Shown here: positions 31,020 through 42,662 of the stretch, in pieces
Layout: each line of letters starts with the position of its first letter
Position numbering within the stretch: position 1 is the stretch's first letter
Source of the DNA: Cornus controversa
Taxonomy: Eukaryota > Streptophyta > Magnoliopsida > Cornales > Cornaceae
Assembly: GCA_026545225.1 (NCBI GenBank)
Contig: CM048848.1
Span: 19,136,806-19,200,805, forward strand
Length of the DNA: 64,000 nt
Direction: 5' to 3'
Translations under genes and position numbers: made by a program
Notes under the pieces: model-generated
What the model was told of the DNA's origin: nothing
Seen by the model: only the letters and a program-made list of their open reading frames with translations
Databases searched by the model: none

Positions 31020-32630
31020 CCACTACCTTCTCTCTCTAGCACTCCCCTAGTGCCTTCATTGGAGTCGCCTCCATCATTAGAGTTGAAGCCTTTGTCTGAC
31101 AAGTTAAAGTATGTATTTTTGGGGGCACAGAAAACACTTCTTGTTTTAATTACCTCTGATCTGACAGAAACTCAGGAGAAGAGCTTAGTAGAGGTCTTAT
31201 ATCAACATCGTGAAGCAATTGGGTGGAGTGTTGCTGATTTTAAGGGCATTGATCCCTTAATTTGCAAGCACAAAATTCATCTGGAAGAAGGATGTGAGCC
31301 ATCTAGAGAGGCACAGAGGCGACTGAACCCCAACATGAAGGATGTGGTAAAAAAAGAGGTTGTCAAGTTACTTGATGCAGGTATTATTTATCGAATTTCT
31401 GACAACATATGGGTGAGTCCAACACAAGTGGTTCCTAAGAAGTCTGGTCTTACCATTGTCCCTAACTCTATAAGAGAGCTTGTTCCACAACGTACTGCCA
31501 TAGGTTGGCGGGTTTGCATTGATTATAGAAAGCTAAATTCTATGACAAGGAAGGATCACTTCCCTCTTCCATTCATTGACCAAATACTTGAAAGGTTAGC
31601 TGGTCAGAGCTATTATTGCTTTCTGGATGGCTACTCTGGTTATAACCAAGTGGCTATGGATCCGGAAAATCAAGAGAAGACTACTTTCACTTGTCCCTTT
31701 GGTACATTTGCTTATCGTCATATGTCATTCGGATTGTGTAACGCTCCGGCGACATTCCAGAGGTGTATGATGGCCATCTTTTCTGACATGGTGGAAAAAT
31801 TCTTGGAGGTGTTCATGGATGACTTCTCTGTTTTTGGATCATCCTTTGAAAACTATTTGAGCAATTTATCACGTGTGCTTCAAAGGTGCCGAGAACAGAA
31901 TTTGGTACTTAGTTGGGAGAAGAGCCATTTCATGGTGAAAGAGGGTATTGTGTTGGGCCATATTGTTTCAGAGAGAGGCATTGAAGTTGATAAAGCAAAG
32001 ATCGACCTAATTGCTACTTTGCCTTCTCCAACTTCGGTAAGGCAAGTTCGATCTTTCTTAAGCCATACTGGGTTCTATAGAAGATTTATCAAGGATTTCA
32101 GTAAATTTGCTCGACCATTGTGCCATTTGTTATCTAAAGATGTTCCCTTTATCTTTGATGAAGAATGTGTGCAAGCTTTTGAAAAGCTTCGGTCTCTGTT
32201 ATCCTTTGCACCAATCATGCAATCTCCAAAATGGGCTCTACCTTTTGAAATCATGTGTGATGCCTCTGATTATGCAGTTGGGCCAGTGTTGGGACAAAGA
32301 GAAGAGAAATGGCCTTATGTCATCTATTATGCTAGTAAGACTCTCTCTGATGCCCAACTCAATTATACTACCACAGAGAAAGAGCTTCTAGCTATAGTAT
32401 TTGCCTTGGACAAGTTTTATTCTTATTTATTGGGGTCCAAGGTGGTTGTCTACTCTGACCATGCAGCATTGAGACATTTATTAGCGAAGAAAGAAACCAA
32501 ACCGCGTCTTATTCGATGGATTTTGTTGTTGCAAGAATTCAATTTGGAAATAAAAGACAAAAAGGGGACTGAGAATGTGGTTGCGGATCATTTATGTCGG
32601 ATTGAGTTTGAGCCGGTGATCGATGCATAA
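31020..32630 (+). CDS. pol: AthB2 reverse transcriptase-RNase H (open frame, 526 codons from 31050)
   Basis: Best-preserved retroelement frame in the window. Residues 1-80 are the protease-RT linker ([19 protein letters not shown]). RT spans about 95-290: [69 protein letters not shown] (both catalytic aspartates), [14 protein letters not shown]. Connection: [18 protein letters not shown]. RNase H from about 385: [42 protein letters not shown], ending [11 protein letters not shown]. Neighbouring protease and gag are broken, so no polyprotein is expected. This is coding capacity, not evidence of expression. Confidence 0.85.
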   Translation, partial: PLPSLSSTPLVPSLESPPSLELKPLSDKLKYVFLGAQKTLLVLITSDLTETQEKSLVEVLYQHREAIGWSVADFKGIDPLICKHKIHLEEGCEPSREAQRRLNPNMKDVVKKEVVKLLDAGIIYRISDNIWVSPTQVVPKKSGLTIVPNSIRELVPQRTAIGWRVCIDYRKLNSMTRKDHFPLPFIDQILERLAGQSYYCFLDGYSGYNQVAMDPENQEKTTFTCPFGTFAYRHMSFGLCNAPATFQRCMMAIFSDMVEKFLEVFMDDFSVFGSSFENYLSNLSRVLQRCREQNLVLSWEKSHFMVKEGIVLGHIVSERGIEVDKAKIDLIATLPSPTSVRQVRSFLSHTGFYRRFIKDFSKFARPLCHLLSKDVPFIFDEECVQAFEKLRSLLSFAPIMQSPKWALPFEIMCDASDYAVGPVLGQREEKWPYVIYYASKTLSDAQLNYTTTEKELLAIVFALDKFYSYLLGSKVVVYSDHAALRHLLAKKETKPRLIRWILLLQEFNLEIKDKKGTENVVADHLCRIEFEPVIDA

Positions 32631-32780
32631 CCTATTTGAGACTCATTTCCAGATGACCAATTGTTTGGAATTTGTGAGATGAAAGTAAATGGGCAAAAGT
32701 TAAAGGATTGTGTGGAAGGATGTGTGCCAAGAAGAGACGTAGAGTCCGTCAAATTGACGGTTCCCGTCTATCCAACTTAA
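32628..32780 (+). pseudogene. pol: AthB2 pol tail with integrase deletion junction
   Basis: After a TAA and a TGA the frame reads DSFPDDQLFGI, then passes to EMKVNGQKLKDCVEGCVPRRDVES. This is the same RNase H-end to integrase-end junction as AthB1 (18229-18433), and both copies then read on to VYPT and a TAA. Integrase core and zinc finger are absent. Confidence 0.88.
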
Positions 32781-33650
32781 TCCCTTCGGAGAGTTGATCG
32801 TCTCCTATGGACGTTAAATTGTAGGTTTTGAATGTATTTCTATCCTTTAATTGCTTTAGTTTTCTTTGATTTTAATTTTTTGTTTTAGTTTTCTTAAGTT
32901 TCCTTTCAATTCTAGTTGTGTTTTAATATTTTTTTCTTTGAGTTTTTGATATATAAGTTGCTTTCAGAGGATGCCAAGAGGTGTACCGAGGTATTTGGAC
33001 TCAAGACGGGTGAAAAAACGTGCTCTCGATTGACCTTGGGCGATGGAGACTCAAAAATTACACATCCCGGTCGACCTTGGGTGATGGAGGGTGAAACAGG
33101 CATCAGCCGGGGGGATCGATCGCCCCCATTTTTTTCCAAGCTGTGAGTGCAACCAGCTGGGCGATCGATCACCCAACCCTAGGGGGATCGATCGCCCCAG
33201 CTTGAAAAGGGGCTGGCCAAGAGTTTTATCTATTTAAAGCCTACCTCTCCTCCTTTGTTGCTATTACTTGCTTCCTTGACCTCTTTGAGCTCTAATTTAA
33301 GTCCTACTTCAACCAAAAAATTATTTTCTTCAATTGGTGAGTATTAAACAAGTATTCAACATTGATCATCATCACCATCAACATCAAAACCTGGATTGAT
33401 CATCACTAGTTCTCAAAGGAAGCTCTCACTTTTTCAAGTTCTACATCAAAGTAAGTGAAGTTTTTCTTTGGTGAAATTGTGCAAATATTTTTGGGGGCTT
33501 TTGAAAACCAAGTTTGGGGGATACAATTGGTGCATTTAATTGTTCAATTTGGGTGAAAAAATTGCCAAAAAGAGGAGGTTGAAGGATATAATTTTATTGT
33601 GCACGCCAAGTGTTTGGTTTAATTCCGCAACCAAACTTTTTCCTACTTTT
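32781..33650 (+). other. AthB2 spacer before the MAPKR ORF
   Basis: Colinear with 17361-18225 in reverse. It contains a T-rich stretch (32830-32945), GTGTACCGAGGTATTTGGACTC (about 32980-33002), the palindromic field and a TATTTAAAG sequence at about 33230, which matches the TATATAAAG-like box of AthB1. A CATCATCACCATCAACATC leader precedes the ORF. No coding capacity recognised. Confidence 0.6.
33035..33205. repeat. GGGGATCGATCGCCCC palindrome cluster (AthB2)
   Basis: Words: GGGCGATGGAG, CCGGTCGACC, GGGGGATCGATCGCCCCC (about 33110-33127), CTGGGCGATCGATCACCCAA (about 33157-33176) and GGGGATCGATCGCCCC (about 33183-33198). The order is the same as in AthB1 and AthB3. Confidence 0.88.
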
Positions 33651-34875
33651 ATGGCACCAAAGAGAGCAAGTCACCAAGGTGCTTCAAGTTCACGCAATCC
33701 TCGCCGAGCAAGGCATGATCCAACACCTGGTTCCTCGAGATCTCGCCGAGAAGGTATTCATGAGAGATGGCATCCAAGGGCTTTGAACTTTGAAACAACG
33801 TTTGACATCACCGAACTCTATGGTATGTTTCCCGAGACACGATGGGGGATTTTTGACATCCGTCATCGTCGGTCGGCATCAATTTTTGTTCCACTCTCTT
33901 CTACTATCTACTCGCGGCTTGTCAAGGTATTTTATCAGAACTTAATGCCAAAACCTGATGAGTGGTATGCGCTTATTTCTTCAGTAGATGGAACAGTAGT
34001 TCAGGTGGATATGTCATCCATTGCTATTGTCATGGGTTGTCCTCATGAGTGCCCAGATGATTTGACTCATATCTATACTCCTCTACCCGACGATTTGTCA
34101 ATGGATAATTTGGTTGCACGTTTGTGTGCTAATCAATTTTCTGGGCCGAAAAGTAATGCAGTTTCCAAGTCTTCTATGCCAAATCACTTATGGTTCCTTG
34201 ATGCTGTTTTACTCAATAATATATGTCCCATTGGACATAAAACTGAGAGACATCAAGAGTTCCTCAAAGCTTTATATGCCATACATTTTGGGCATTGGCT
34301 GTCGTTCCCACAGATTGTCTGGGGCCAGATGGAAAAGTTCTATTCCAAGGTTGTGGCCAAGGCACCAGATAGTGCAAGTGACTGGGAGTTTCCATTCCCG
34401 ACTATCATTCATCAGTTGCTTATTGCATAGGGGTATGCAGTCCATGAAGACGAGCTTGCCTTTCCACATGATATTCATTATGGCTCGCATGACTGGAATT
34501 TGAGCCGATCTCATATGCACCAGAGAGTCATAGCGGCGCGAGGTGAACTGTCTCGATTGGCCCAGGGAGGAGAACATGTAGATATACCACCACCGGTGGA
34601 AGATCCAGAGGAGATGGAAGTAGAGGAAGAGGAGGTGCATGCACAAGCTGGTGGCCATGATTATCAGTATTTAGAGGGGCAGATTGCTGGGTTAACAGCT
34701 CAGTTTGGCACCCAACAGACAAAGGTTTCCACACAGTTTGGAGCAATGAGGACTGAGATGGCGGATCATTTTTTGTGACACTCGCCAAGACCAACTAGAG
34801 ATGAGGAGGATGCTGCGTGCACTGATGCGCCAGGCAAACTTGGATCCGGATGCTCAATCACCACCACATCCTTGA
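33651..34875 (+). pseudogene. AthB2 MAPKR ORF
   Basis: About 408 codons from the ATG at 33651 (MAPKRASHQGASSS), preceded in frame by a short open leader. It is broken only by one TAG near 34430 (Gln in AthB1) and a one-base insertion near 34772 in the coiled coil. Blocks match AthB1: RWGIFDIRHRRSASIFVPLSS, FYQNLMPKPDEW, VDMSSIAIVMGCPHECPDDL, HLWFLDAVLLNNICPIGHKT, LYAIHFGHWLSFPQIVWGQMEKFY. AthB1 and AthB2 carry different disabling mutations, so both descend from an intact ORF that was still being replicated after integrase was lost. Confidence 0.65.
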
Positions 34876-36474
34876 CAGGAAGGTAACTATCTTTTGTATT
34901 TTATTTTATTTTATTCTTACTTTTTTTTTAGTTTTATTTTTCTTTCTGTAGTTAGATTTTTATTTAAAAACAAAAAAAAAATTTTTTTAGGATTTTTCTC
35001 TTTCATATTTATTTTCACTTGATCTTTGGGGTATAGTGGTTTGTTTTGACAGGTTGTAACATCCAAGTTTGGGGGTGTGCTTGCATTGCCTTCATACAAA
35101 TTGGTGTGCTCTATTTTTTTTCCACTCATTCTCCGAATTCCTGGTAACATCGTTCTTACTCTTATCTATGCTTTAATTGGGTGTACATTGGGGACAATGT
35201 ACAGTTTAAGTTTGGGGGTGAGGCGATGTCTATGTTTGTATTTATTGCATATGGGGAGAAATTTTTATGAAATTCTTCTTGTTTTAGGATTTTTATTTTA
35301 TTTTCTTAGTTTTTTTATTTTATTTTGTTTTGTTTTTAGATAGAATGTTTTGACATTATTCAAGGGATTAGTACCTTATGTAGGTGCATAACTTACAATT
35401 TTTGGGTATGTTTTAAAATTTTAGAAACTGTGGTTTAAATTAAGTGATTTTAATCATGGTTTGCAATAACATGTTTTGGAGTGATTAATTTTAGTTTCCT
35501 TACATGCACAAACACACTAGCATAGTCTTATGGGGTATAAACTTTGGCTGTGAGTTATTGAGTTACATATGCTTGATATTAATTAGTATCTTTTGAGAAT
35601 GACTACCGATGATGTATTTTATTTGACTTCAAGGAAAAAGAAAAAAAAAGAAAAAAAAAAGAAAAAGAAAAAAATATGTTGAAAGCAAATCAATTTGATC
35701 CTTTTCATGAGTAATCGGGCCTCTATGCCTCAGGAAGCACGGATTGTTCCCGTCAAAAGTGAAAGGGTGAGAAAAGATGAACATTGGTTGTCTTGATTTG
35801 TAGCCTGATTGATTCGAGTAATTAGGTTCTTCGGGGTATCTTAAAGCGTAGTGCCCTAAAGCCATCTGGTTTGGGAGTCACTAACTGAAAGCTTGCTACA
35901 TGGATCTTTCAGAAAGCTTAATAGATCAAGACATTGCACAACCAATAAAGCAATGAAAAAAAGGAATGGAAAAAAATTGATAAAAGTCATGTATTCATGT
36001 TTGGAAGTATGATTTCAATAAGGGGAGCTAGTGAGTTGAAGAGGTATGTGCCTTGATATATTCAGAGCTGGGTTATGCTATATGAGATGACTGCTAGTTC
36101 ACTTTTCACGAGGGAGCTAGAGTTGATTATTTTGAGATATATTGATGTGAATTATGTGTGGGGACCATTGCTTTGAATTATGGATTTTGAAAATTTAAAA
36201 TTATTCTTGAATTCAAGTTTGTAACTATATATTGTAATCTTCTTCTTGGATTAATGTTGAAACAGAATTTTGAATGTTTGTGGGTAACATTTCTGGAAAC
36301 CCTCATGAGACTATACTCGTCCACTAGGGGAAACCTAGGGGTTTAAAGGCTTGTTGCATATACTAAATGCAATCATTTCTCCCACGAAAGTGGAGTTGGG
36401 TAGTTTAGTTAATGTTTAGTAGTTTCTTTGTTTTAGTTTTGTTTTATTCTATTGCTAAGGGACTAGCAATATAT
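34876..36474 (+). other. AthB2 conserved non-coding tail with internal PPT copies
   Basis: Carries AAGTTTGGGGGTG at 35065-35077 and 35208-35220 in addition to the LTR-adjacent PPT. The perfect 20-bp hairpin GTACATTGGGGACAATGTAC lies at 35183-35202. Long T-runs, an A/G-rich stretch at 35634-35675 and a conserved block (35700-36370) shared with AthB1, AthB3 and AthC make up the rest. No coding frame. Confidence 0.75.
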
Positions 36475-36487
36475 AAGTTTGGGGGTG
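36475..36487 (+). other. AthB2 polypurine tract at the 3' LTR
   Basis: AAGTTTGGGGGTG directly abutting TGATAGGCG. Confidence 0.88.
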
Positions 36488-37989
36488 TGATAGGCGTTGA
36501 TTGTTACGCATTCTAGCCTCTTAACTTATGTATTTTATTCTCTTAGTGATAGATTATTTTGTTATTTTACTTCGTTTTAGTGTTTTCTGTATTTTCAGGG
36601 CCTTAATGATTATTTCAGTTAAAACCATGATTTTGGGCTTTTAAAGAAGACATCCAAGATGGTTAGGTGAAGCCTACATCAAGGAGATTCATTCAACCAT
36701 TTATTTCAACTCAAATTAGCCCAAGGAAGAGGTCCAAGAGAATTACAGCTGCTTAAGAAGGTTTCGGTCCTGAAGCCTAAATCTGCGTTTAATACAGTCT
36801 TAATCCCGTTTTGGAAAATGGACCAGAAGTCTTATTTCTGAGCCTCAAATTGACTTAATTTTTAGGTAAAGTTGAACGAAATTTGATTATGCACACTTGT
36901 GTATTTCATAAAAATTTCGTGAATCGAACTTCTAGTGGGTCAAAAGTTGGGCCGAACGTCAGCAGAAAAAACTCACCTGATTAGTGCTGCGGGAAACCCT
37001 CATTAATTCCTAATTGGATTACGACTTTGGTGTATTCCCTTGGGGCATAAAGTGAAGAATTAGAGGCTGAGTTTAGGAGATTACAGAGATTGGAGAGTCT
37101 GAGAGGGTTGAGAAGAGAACTGAAACATATTGGCAGAGCCATTGGAGAACAAAGTCATACGCATAATTCATGAAGATGATGCCTTCTTCCTCAACAGTTG
37201 AAGCTTCTTCTTCTACCATGAGCGGCTAGTTCATCCACTAGGGTTTTGATGTAGCCCTAACAAAGCATCAATGGTTTGATTGTTTTAATTATTGGGGACC
37301 TTTATATACATGCATAGATTGTGTAATTCAGAGGATTCTTATTATAGAATTGAGCAATAAAAGTCTTGTAAATTCAGTTTCAATGATTTCTTATCTTGTC
37401 TTAGATATTAAGTTGTTGTTATTGAACTCAATCTCTCTTATTTTTTGTGATTATGAGAGTGATTATTACACAATGGTAATCACTGAATATATCATTAAAA
37501 ACTTTGATGGATTATGCCTAGAGAAGATGAACCATACTGCACCCTAGATTAGAGTAGTTAGGCAGATGGCCCATGCCAATCGAAGATAGTCCATGACTTA
37601 GCCTTAATCATATGTTATCTTCTTGATGGATGAAGGTGAGCTTGTAGCCACCGATACCACTTATGCATGATGTAATTCCCCATAGTTGATTCAATTGACC
37701 ATTGATTGTGGAGTAAGTGGTGAAGTCAAATACTAGATTTCTCTCATATTATCTTCACTTTCTATTTACTCTGTTTTATTTTATTTTAATTTTTAATTAG
37801 TTTAAAAAATCAGAATTCTTTTCTTTATAAATTTAATTAGAATTAATTCCGTATTCCAACTTGTCAGACCATAATCCCTGAGGTACGATACCCCTTTCGA
37901 TAGCCCTATTCTGTAAGGAATTCGTTCTATTGCAAAGTGTGAAAATTTTTAATTGATATACTTTTTGAGTCACACTCACACACGAATCA
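36488..37989 (+). repeat. AthB2 3' LTR, 1502 bp
   Basis: TGATAGGCGTTGATTG ... ACACACGAATCA, followed by the TSD GTATT. Full length compared with the 394-bp 5' LTR of the same element. Confidence 0.93.
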
Positions 37990-38472
37990 GTATTACGACT
38001 TTCGTCACCATTAGGTTGACTCGATTTTCACTCTGGCATCCACTATCATTTATCTGAGGCTTGTGATGGTCTTTTATGAGAACTTAATGCCAAAGGAAGA
38101 TGAGCGAGGTGTGCGTACTTCTTCAGTGGATGGTAAGCAAGTCCGTGTTGACATATCAACTGTCGCTATAGCTATGGGTTGCACCCATACATGCCTGGAT
38201 GACTTGACAGATATTTACACTCCTCTACCTGAGGACCTCTCGGTGGTGAACTTGGTTAGTTGCTTATGTGCTGGATAGTTCTCCAGTTCAAAAGAATAAT
38301 GTTGCATGTAGGTCCTCCGTACCTAATCATTTATGGTTCGTTGACGCAGTATTATACAAGAATGTATGTCCAATTGGGCACAAGACTAAGAGGCGTCAAA
38401 AGTTCCAATGAGTTTTATATACTATACATTTTGGGCACTAGTTGTCTTTCTGACATATTGTATGGAGCCGGA
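37990..38472 (+). pseudogene. AthC MAPKR ORF, part 2 of 3
   Basis: Resumes exactly after the AthB2 TSD. It has FYENLMPKEDE, VRVDISTVAIAMGCTH, LPEDLSVVNLVSCLCAG, then frame breaks near 38278 and 38410. It ends at the GypD insertion at 38473, within the VWGQM region. Confidence 0.88.
38468..38472. repeat. Target-site duplication of GypD (CCGGA/CCAGA), left copy
   Basis: CCGGA precedes the LTR at 38473 and CCAGA follows the other end at 52554-52558. One transition separates them. The intact MAPKR ORF of AthB2 reads GGCCAGATGG here, so CCAGA is the original. Confidence 0.8.
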
Positions 38473-38698
38473 TGTAATACCCCATAATTTTGGGATATTT
38501 AAATTGGGTTTTCTATTATTTAATTGGGTTTTAATTTTTTTAAATGTTCTAGCTAATTTAGTCAATGCATGTTTTTAATTGTTTAACATGGATGTTTGCA
38601 TTGTTGCTAAGTGTTGATTTATTTTTAATTATGTGTGAATTATTTGTTTTAATGTAGTTTTTTTTTAGAAATAAAAATAGGTGGGTGTTTGGGCTGCA
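38473..38698 (+). repeat. GypD 5' LTR, first part
   Basis: Starts TGTAATACCCCATAATTTTGGG and breaks at the AthB3 TSD CTGCA. It continues at 48686. Confidence 0.8.
38694..38698. repeat. Target-site duplication of AthB3 (CTGCA), left copy
   Basis: CTGCA precedes the LTR at 38699 and also follows the last LTR piece at 48686-48690. This shows that everything between is one insertion locus. Confidence 0.93.
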
Positions 38699-40130
38699 TG
38701 ATTCTTGTGTGAGTGTGACTCAAAAAGTATATCAATTAAAAATTACCACACTTCGCAATAGAACGAATTCCTTGTAGAATAGGGCTATCGAAAGGGGTGT
38801 CGAACCTCAAGGACTATGGTCTGACTGAGTTGAATTGTTAGGATTAATTCTAATTAAATTTAAAAGAAATAAGTTGCTGATTTTTATATCTAAATTAACT
38901 AATGAAGCAATTGAACAAAAGCAAGAAAAACTAAGGAGTGTAGAGAATATAAGATAAGTCTAGGGTAATTGATTTCACCACTAACTTCACAATCAATGGT
39001 CAATTGAACTAACTATGGGGCATCATATCATGCATAAGTGGTGTCGGTGGCTACAAGCTCACCTCCATCCGTCAAGAAGATAACATATGATTAAGGCTAA
39101 GTCATGGACTATCTTCGATTGGCATGGGCCATCTGCCTAACTACTCTACTCTAGGGTGCAGTATGGTTCATCTTCTCTAGGCATAATCCATCAAAGCTTT
39201 AATGATATATTCAGTGAAAACCATTGTCTAATAATCACTCTCATAATCACAGAAAACAAGAGGGATGAGTTCAATAACAACAATCAAATATCTAAGACAG
39301 GATAAGAAATTATTGAAACTGAATTTATAAGACTTTTATTGCTCAATTCTATAATAAGAATCCTCTAAATTACACAATCTATGAATGAATACAAAAATCC
39401 CTAATAATTAGAACAATCAAACCAGTGAGGTTTAGTTAGGGCTACATCAAAACCTAGGTGGCTGAACTAGCCGCTCATGATACGCCTTGTTCTCAAATGA
39501 TTCTCCACTCCAAAAGCTCTTCCAAGCTGCTGCCAAGCCTCCTCAATACAGCCCCAATTTTTCACTTTAAATAGCCAAGAGAATACATCAAAGTCCTAAT
39601 CCAATTAGGAATTAATTAGGTTTTCCCACAGCACTAATCAGGTGGGTTTTTCCTGCTGACTTCGGACCAACTTTTGACCTACTATAAGTCCTATTTACGG
39701 AATTTTTGTGAAATACAAAAGCGTGCAGAATCAAATTTCGTTCAACTTTATGTGAGAATTATATCGATTTGAGGCTCGAAAATAAGACTTCTGGTCCGTT
39801 TTCTAAAACGGGATTAAGATTGTATTATGCGCAGATTTGGGCTTCAGGCCCGAAACCTTCTTAAGCAACTGTAATTCTCCTGCACATCTTTCTTGGGCTG
39901 AATCGGAGTTAAATTATGGAGTTCAATGGATCCCTTTGATGTAGGCTTCATCTAACCTTCTTGCATATCATCTTTAAAAGCCCAAAATCATGGTTTTAAC
40001 TGAAATAATCATTAAGGCCCTGAAAATACAGAAAACACTAAAACGAAGTATAATAACAAAATACTCTATCACTAAGAGTATAAAATACATAAGTTAAGAG
40101 GCTAGAATGCGTAACATTCAACGCCGATCA
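38699..40130 (-). repeat. AthB3 3' LTR, 1432 bp
   Basis: TGATTCTTGTGTGAG ... CAACGCCGATCA on the plus strand. It shares diagnostic variants (ACTCTACTCTAGG; GAAGTATAATAACAAAATACTC) with the last piece 47694-48685, so those two are the original LTR pair of this insertion. Confidence 0.9.
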
Positions 40131-42650
40131 CACCCCCAAACTTACATATTGCTAGTCCCTTAGCAATAGAATAAAAAAAAAAAACTAAAACAAAGGAAAC
40201 TAACAAATACTAACTAAACTATCCAACTCCACTTTCGTGGGAGAAACGATTGCATTTAGCATATGCAACAAGCCTTTAAACCCCTAGGTTCCCCCTAGTG
40301 GACGAGTATAGTCTCGTAAGGGTTTCCAGAAATGTTACCCACAAACATTCAAAATTCTGTTTCAACATTAATTCAAGAAGAAGATTACGATATATAGTTA
40401 CAAACTTGCATTCAAGAATAATTTCAAACTTTCAAATTCTATAATTCAAATCAATGGTCCTCATGCATAATTCACATCAACATATCTCAAAATAATTAAC
40501 TCTAGCTCCCCCGTGTAAAGTGAACTAGCAGTCCTCTCATGTAGCATAACCAAGCTCTGAATATATTAAGGCACATACCCTTTCAACTCACTAGCTCCCC
40601 TTATTGAAATCATACTTCCAAACATGAATACATGACTTTTTCATTTTTTTTTTCAATTCTTTTTTTTCATTGCTTTATTGGTTGTGCAATGTCTTGATCT
40701 ATTAAGCTTTCTGAAAGATCCATGCAGCAAACTTTCAGTCAGTGACTCCCAAACCAGATGGCTTTAGGGCACTAGGCTTTAAGACACCCCGAAGACCTAA
40801 TTACTCGAATCAGTCAGGCTACAAATCAAGACAACCAATGCTCATCTTTTCTCACCCTTTCACTTTTGACGCGAACACTCCGTGCTTCCTGAGGCATAGA
40901 GGCCCGGTTACTCATGAAAAGGATCAAATTGATTTGCTTATTCATCACATTCTTTTTCTTTTTCTTTCTTTTTTTCCTCTTCATTGAAGTCAAGTAAACA
41001 CATCATCGGTACTCATTCTCAAGAGATACTAATTAATATCAAGCATATGTAACTCAATAACTCAAAACCAAAGTTTATACCCCATAAGACTATGCTAGTG
41101 TATTTGTGCATGTAAGGAAACTAGAATTAATCACCCGAAAACATGTTATTGCAAAATCATGATTAAAACCACATAATTCAAACTACAGTTTCCAAAAATT
41201 TAAAACATACTCAAAAATTGCAAGTTATGCACCTACATAAGGTACTAATCCCTTGAATGATGTCAAAACATTCTATCTAAAAATAAAACAAAATAAAATA
41301 AAATAAAAAACTAAGAAAATAAAATAAACAAAAATCCTAAAACAAGAAGAATTTCACAAAAATCTCCCCCCATATGCAATAAAGCACAAAAATAGGCATC
41401 GCCTCACCCCCAAACTTAAACTGTACATTGTCCTCAATGTACACCCAATCAAAGCATAGAGAAGGGTAAGAACGATGTTACCAAAAATTCGGAGTAATGG
41501 AAAGAAAATAGAGCACACCACTAGCATGAAGGCAATGAAAGCACACCCCCAAACTTGGATGTTAAAACCTGTCAAAACAAACCACTATACCCCAAAGACC
41601 AAGTGAAATAGTATGGGTGAAAATAAATATGAAATATTTTTTTTTTTTTTTGTTTTTTTTCTTATTTTTGTTTTTTTTTAAACTGAAAAAAAAACAAAAT
41701 GAAAAAAAAAATAAAGAAAAGAAAATTAAAAAAAAAAATAAAAATAAAAATAAAAATACAAAAGATAGTTACCTCCGAAAAAATCAAGGAGAAGGTGGTG
41801 CCGAAGCATCTAAGTCATGGCCGGAATGGAGCACCAAAGTCAACCAAGTAGCCCACATTCAATGCGCAATGTCCTCCCCCAAACTTGGAGCACAAAACCC
41901 CTCAAAGAAATTACCCCACTTCCACAATTAATTCACACCTCTTGTGAAGAAGGAAATATGAAAAAGTTAAAATTTTAATGATAATGGAGAAGAAAAAGTT
42001 GGAATTAATGATGATGGTGATGAATGATGATGATCAAGTAGGTGTTTGGAAATAAAATTGGAAGATTTCAGAGTGTATATTAATGTAGGAGAGGCACCAA
42101 GTGATGTAATTTCGGGTGGGAGCAAGTAGGTATTGAAAAGGGAGCAAAAAGAGACAAAACGAATCAAATTGGGCATTCAGGGGCTGGGGCGATCGATCCC
42201 CCTAGGGCTGGGCGATCGATCGCCCAGCTGGTTGCTCTCCCAGCTTGGGGAAAAATGGGGGCGATCGATCCCCCCTTGCTTGGGCGATCGATCCCCCCGG
42301 CTGATGCCTGTTTCGCCCTCCATCGCCCAAGGTCGATCGGGACGTGTATTTTTGGAGTCTCCATCGCCCAAGGTCGACCGAGACCTCTCTTTTTCACCTA
42401 TTTTGAGTCCAAATACCCCGGTACACCTCTTGGCATCCTCCGGAAGTAACTTATACATCAAAAACTCAAAGAAATATCATTAAAACGCAACTAGAATTGA
42501 AAGAAAACTAAAGAAAAACATAAACTAAAAATAAAAATAAAAATAAAATAGAATAATAAAAAATAAAAATCAAAGAAAACTAAAGAAATTAAAGGATAGA
42601 AATACATACAGATCCTACAATTTAACGTCCGTAGGCGACGGTCATCGACT
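40131..42650 (-). other. AthB3 conserved tail and palindromic spacer (non-coding)
   Basis: Minus strand: PPT AAGTTTGGGGGTG at 40131-40143, internal copies at 41405-41417 and 41544-41556, and hairpin GTACATTGTCCTCAATGTAC at 41423-41442. A last trace of the MAPKR ORF end (about 15 codons before TGA) lies near 41785-41825, with only about 350 bp of unrelated sequence between it and the palindromic field. The field is followed by the GTGTACCGGGGTATTTGGACTC block (about 42405-42428) and an A-rich run (42500-42560). Confidence 0.75.
42185..42385. repeat. CTGGGCGATCGATCGCCCAG palindrome cluster (AthB3)
   Basis: Has a perfect 20-bp palindrome CTGGGCGATCGATCGCCCAG at 42208-42227, with GGGGCGATCGATCCCCC, GGGGGCGATCGATCCCCCC and TGGGCGATCGATCCCCCC around it. 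CCATCGCCCAAGGTCGA occurs twice. It is kept although all enzymatic domains are lost. Confidence 0.9.
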
Positions 42651-42662
42651 TCAATTGAAAGT

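Larger units (their letters stand above)
27980..37989 (+). mobile_element. AthB2: integrase-less Athila-like element (10.0 kb)
   Basis: Plus-strand sister of AthB1 with perfect TSDs, inserted in the MAPKR ORF of AthC. Order: shortened 5' LTR (27980-28373), PBS, gag, protease, RT/RNase H, tail with the integrase deletion junction, palindromic spacer, MAPKR ORF, conserved tail, PPT, full 3' LTR (36488-37989). RT/RNase H is a single 526-codon open frame; the other coding parts carry stops. Confidence 0.93.

Noticed and set aside
33651..34875. MAPKR ORF as a retroviral envelope protein
   Set aside because: No signal peptide, transmembrane segment or cleavage site is visible; the C-terminus is an acidic, then basic, coiled coil.
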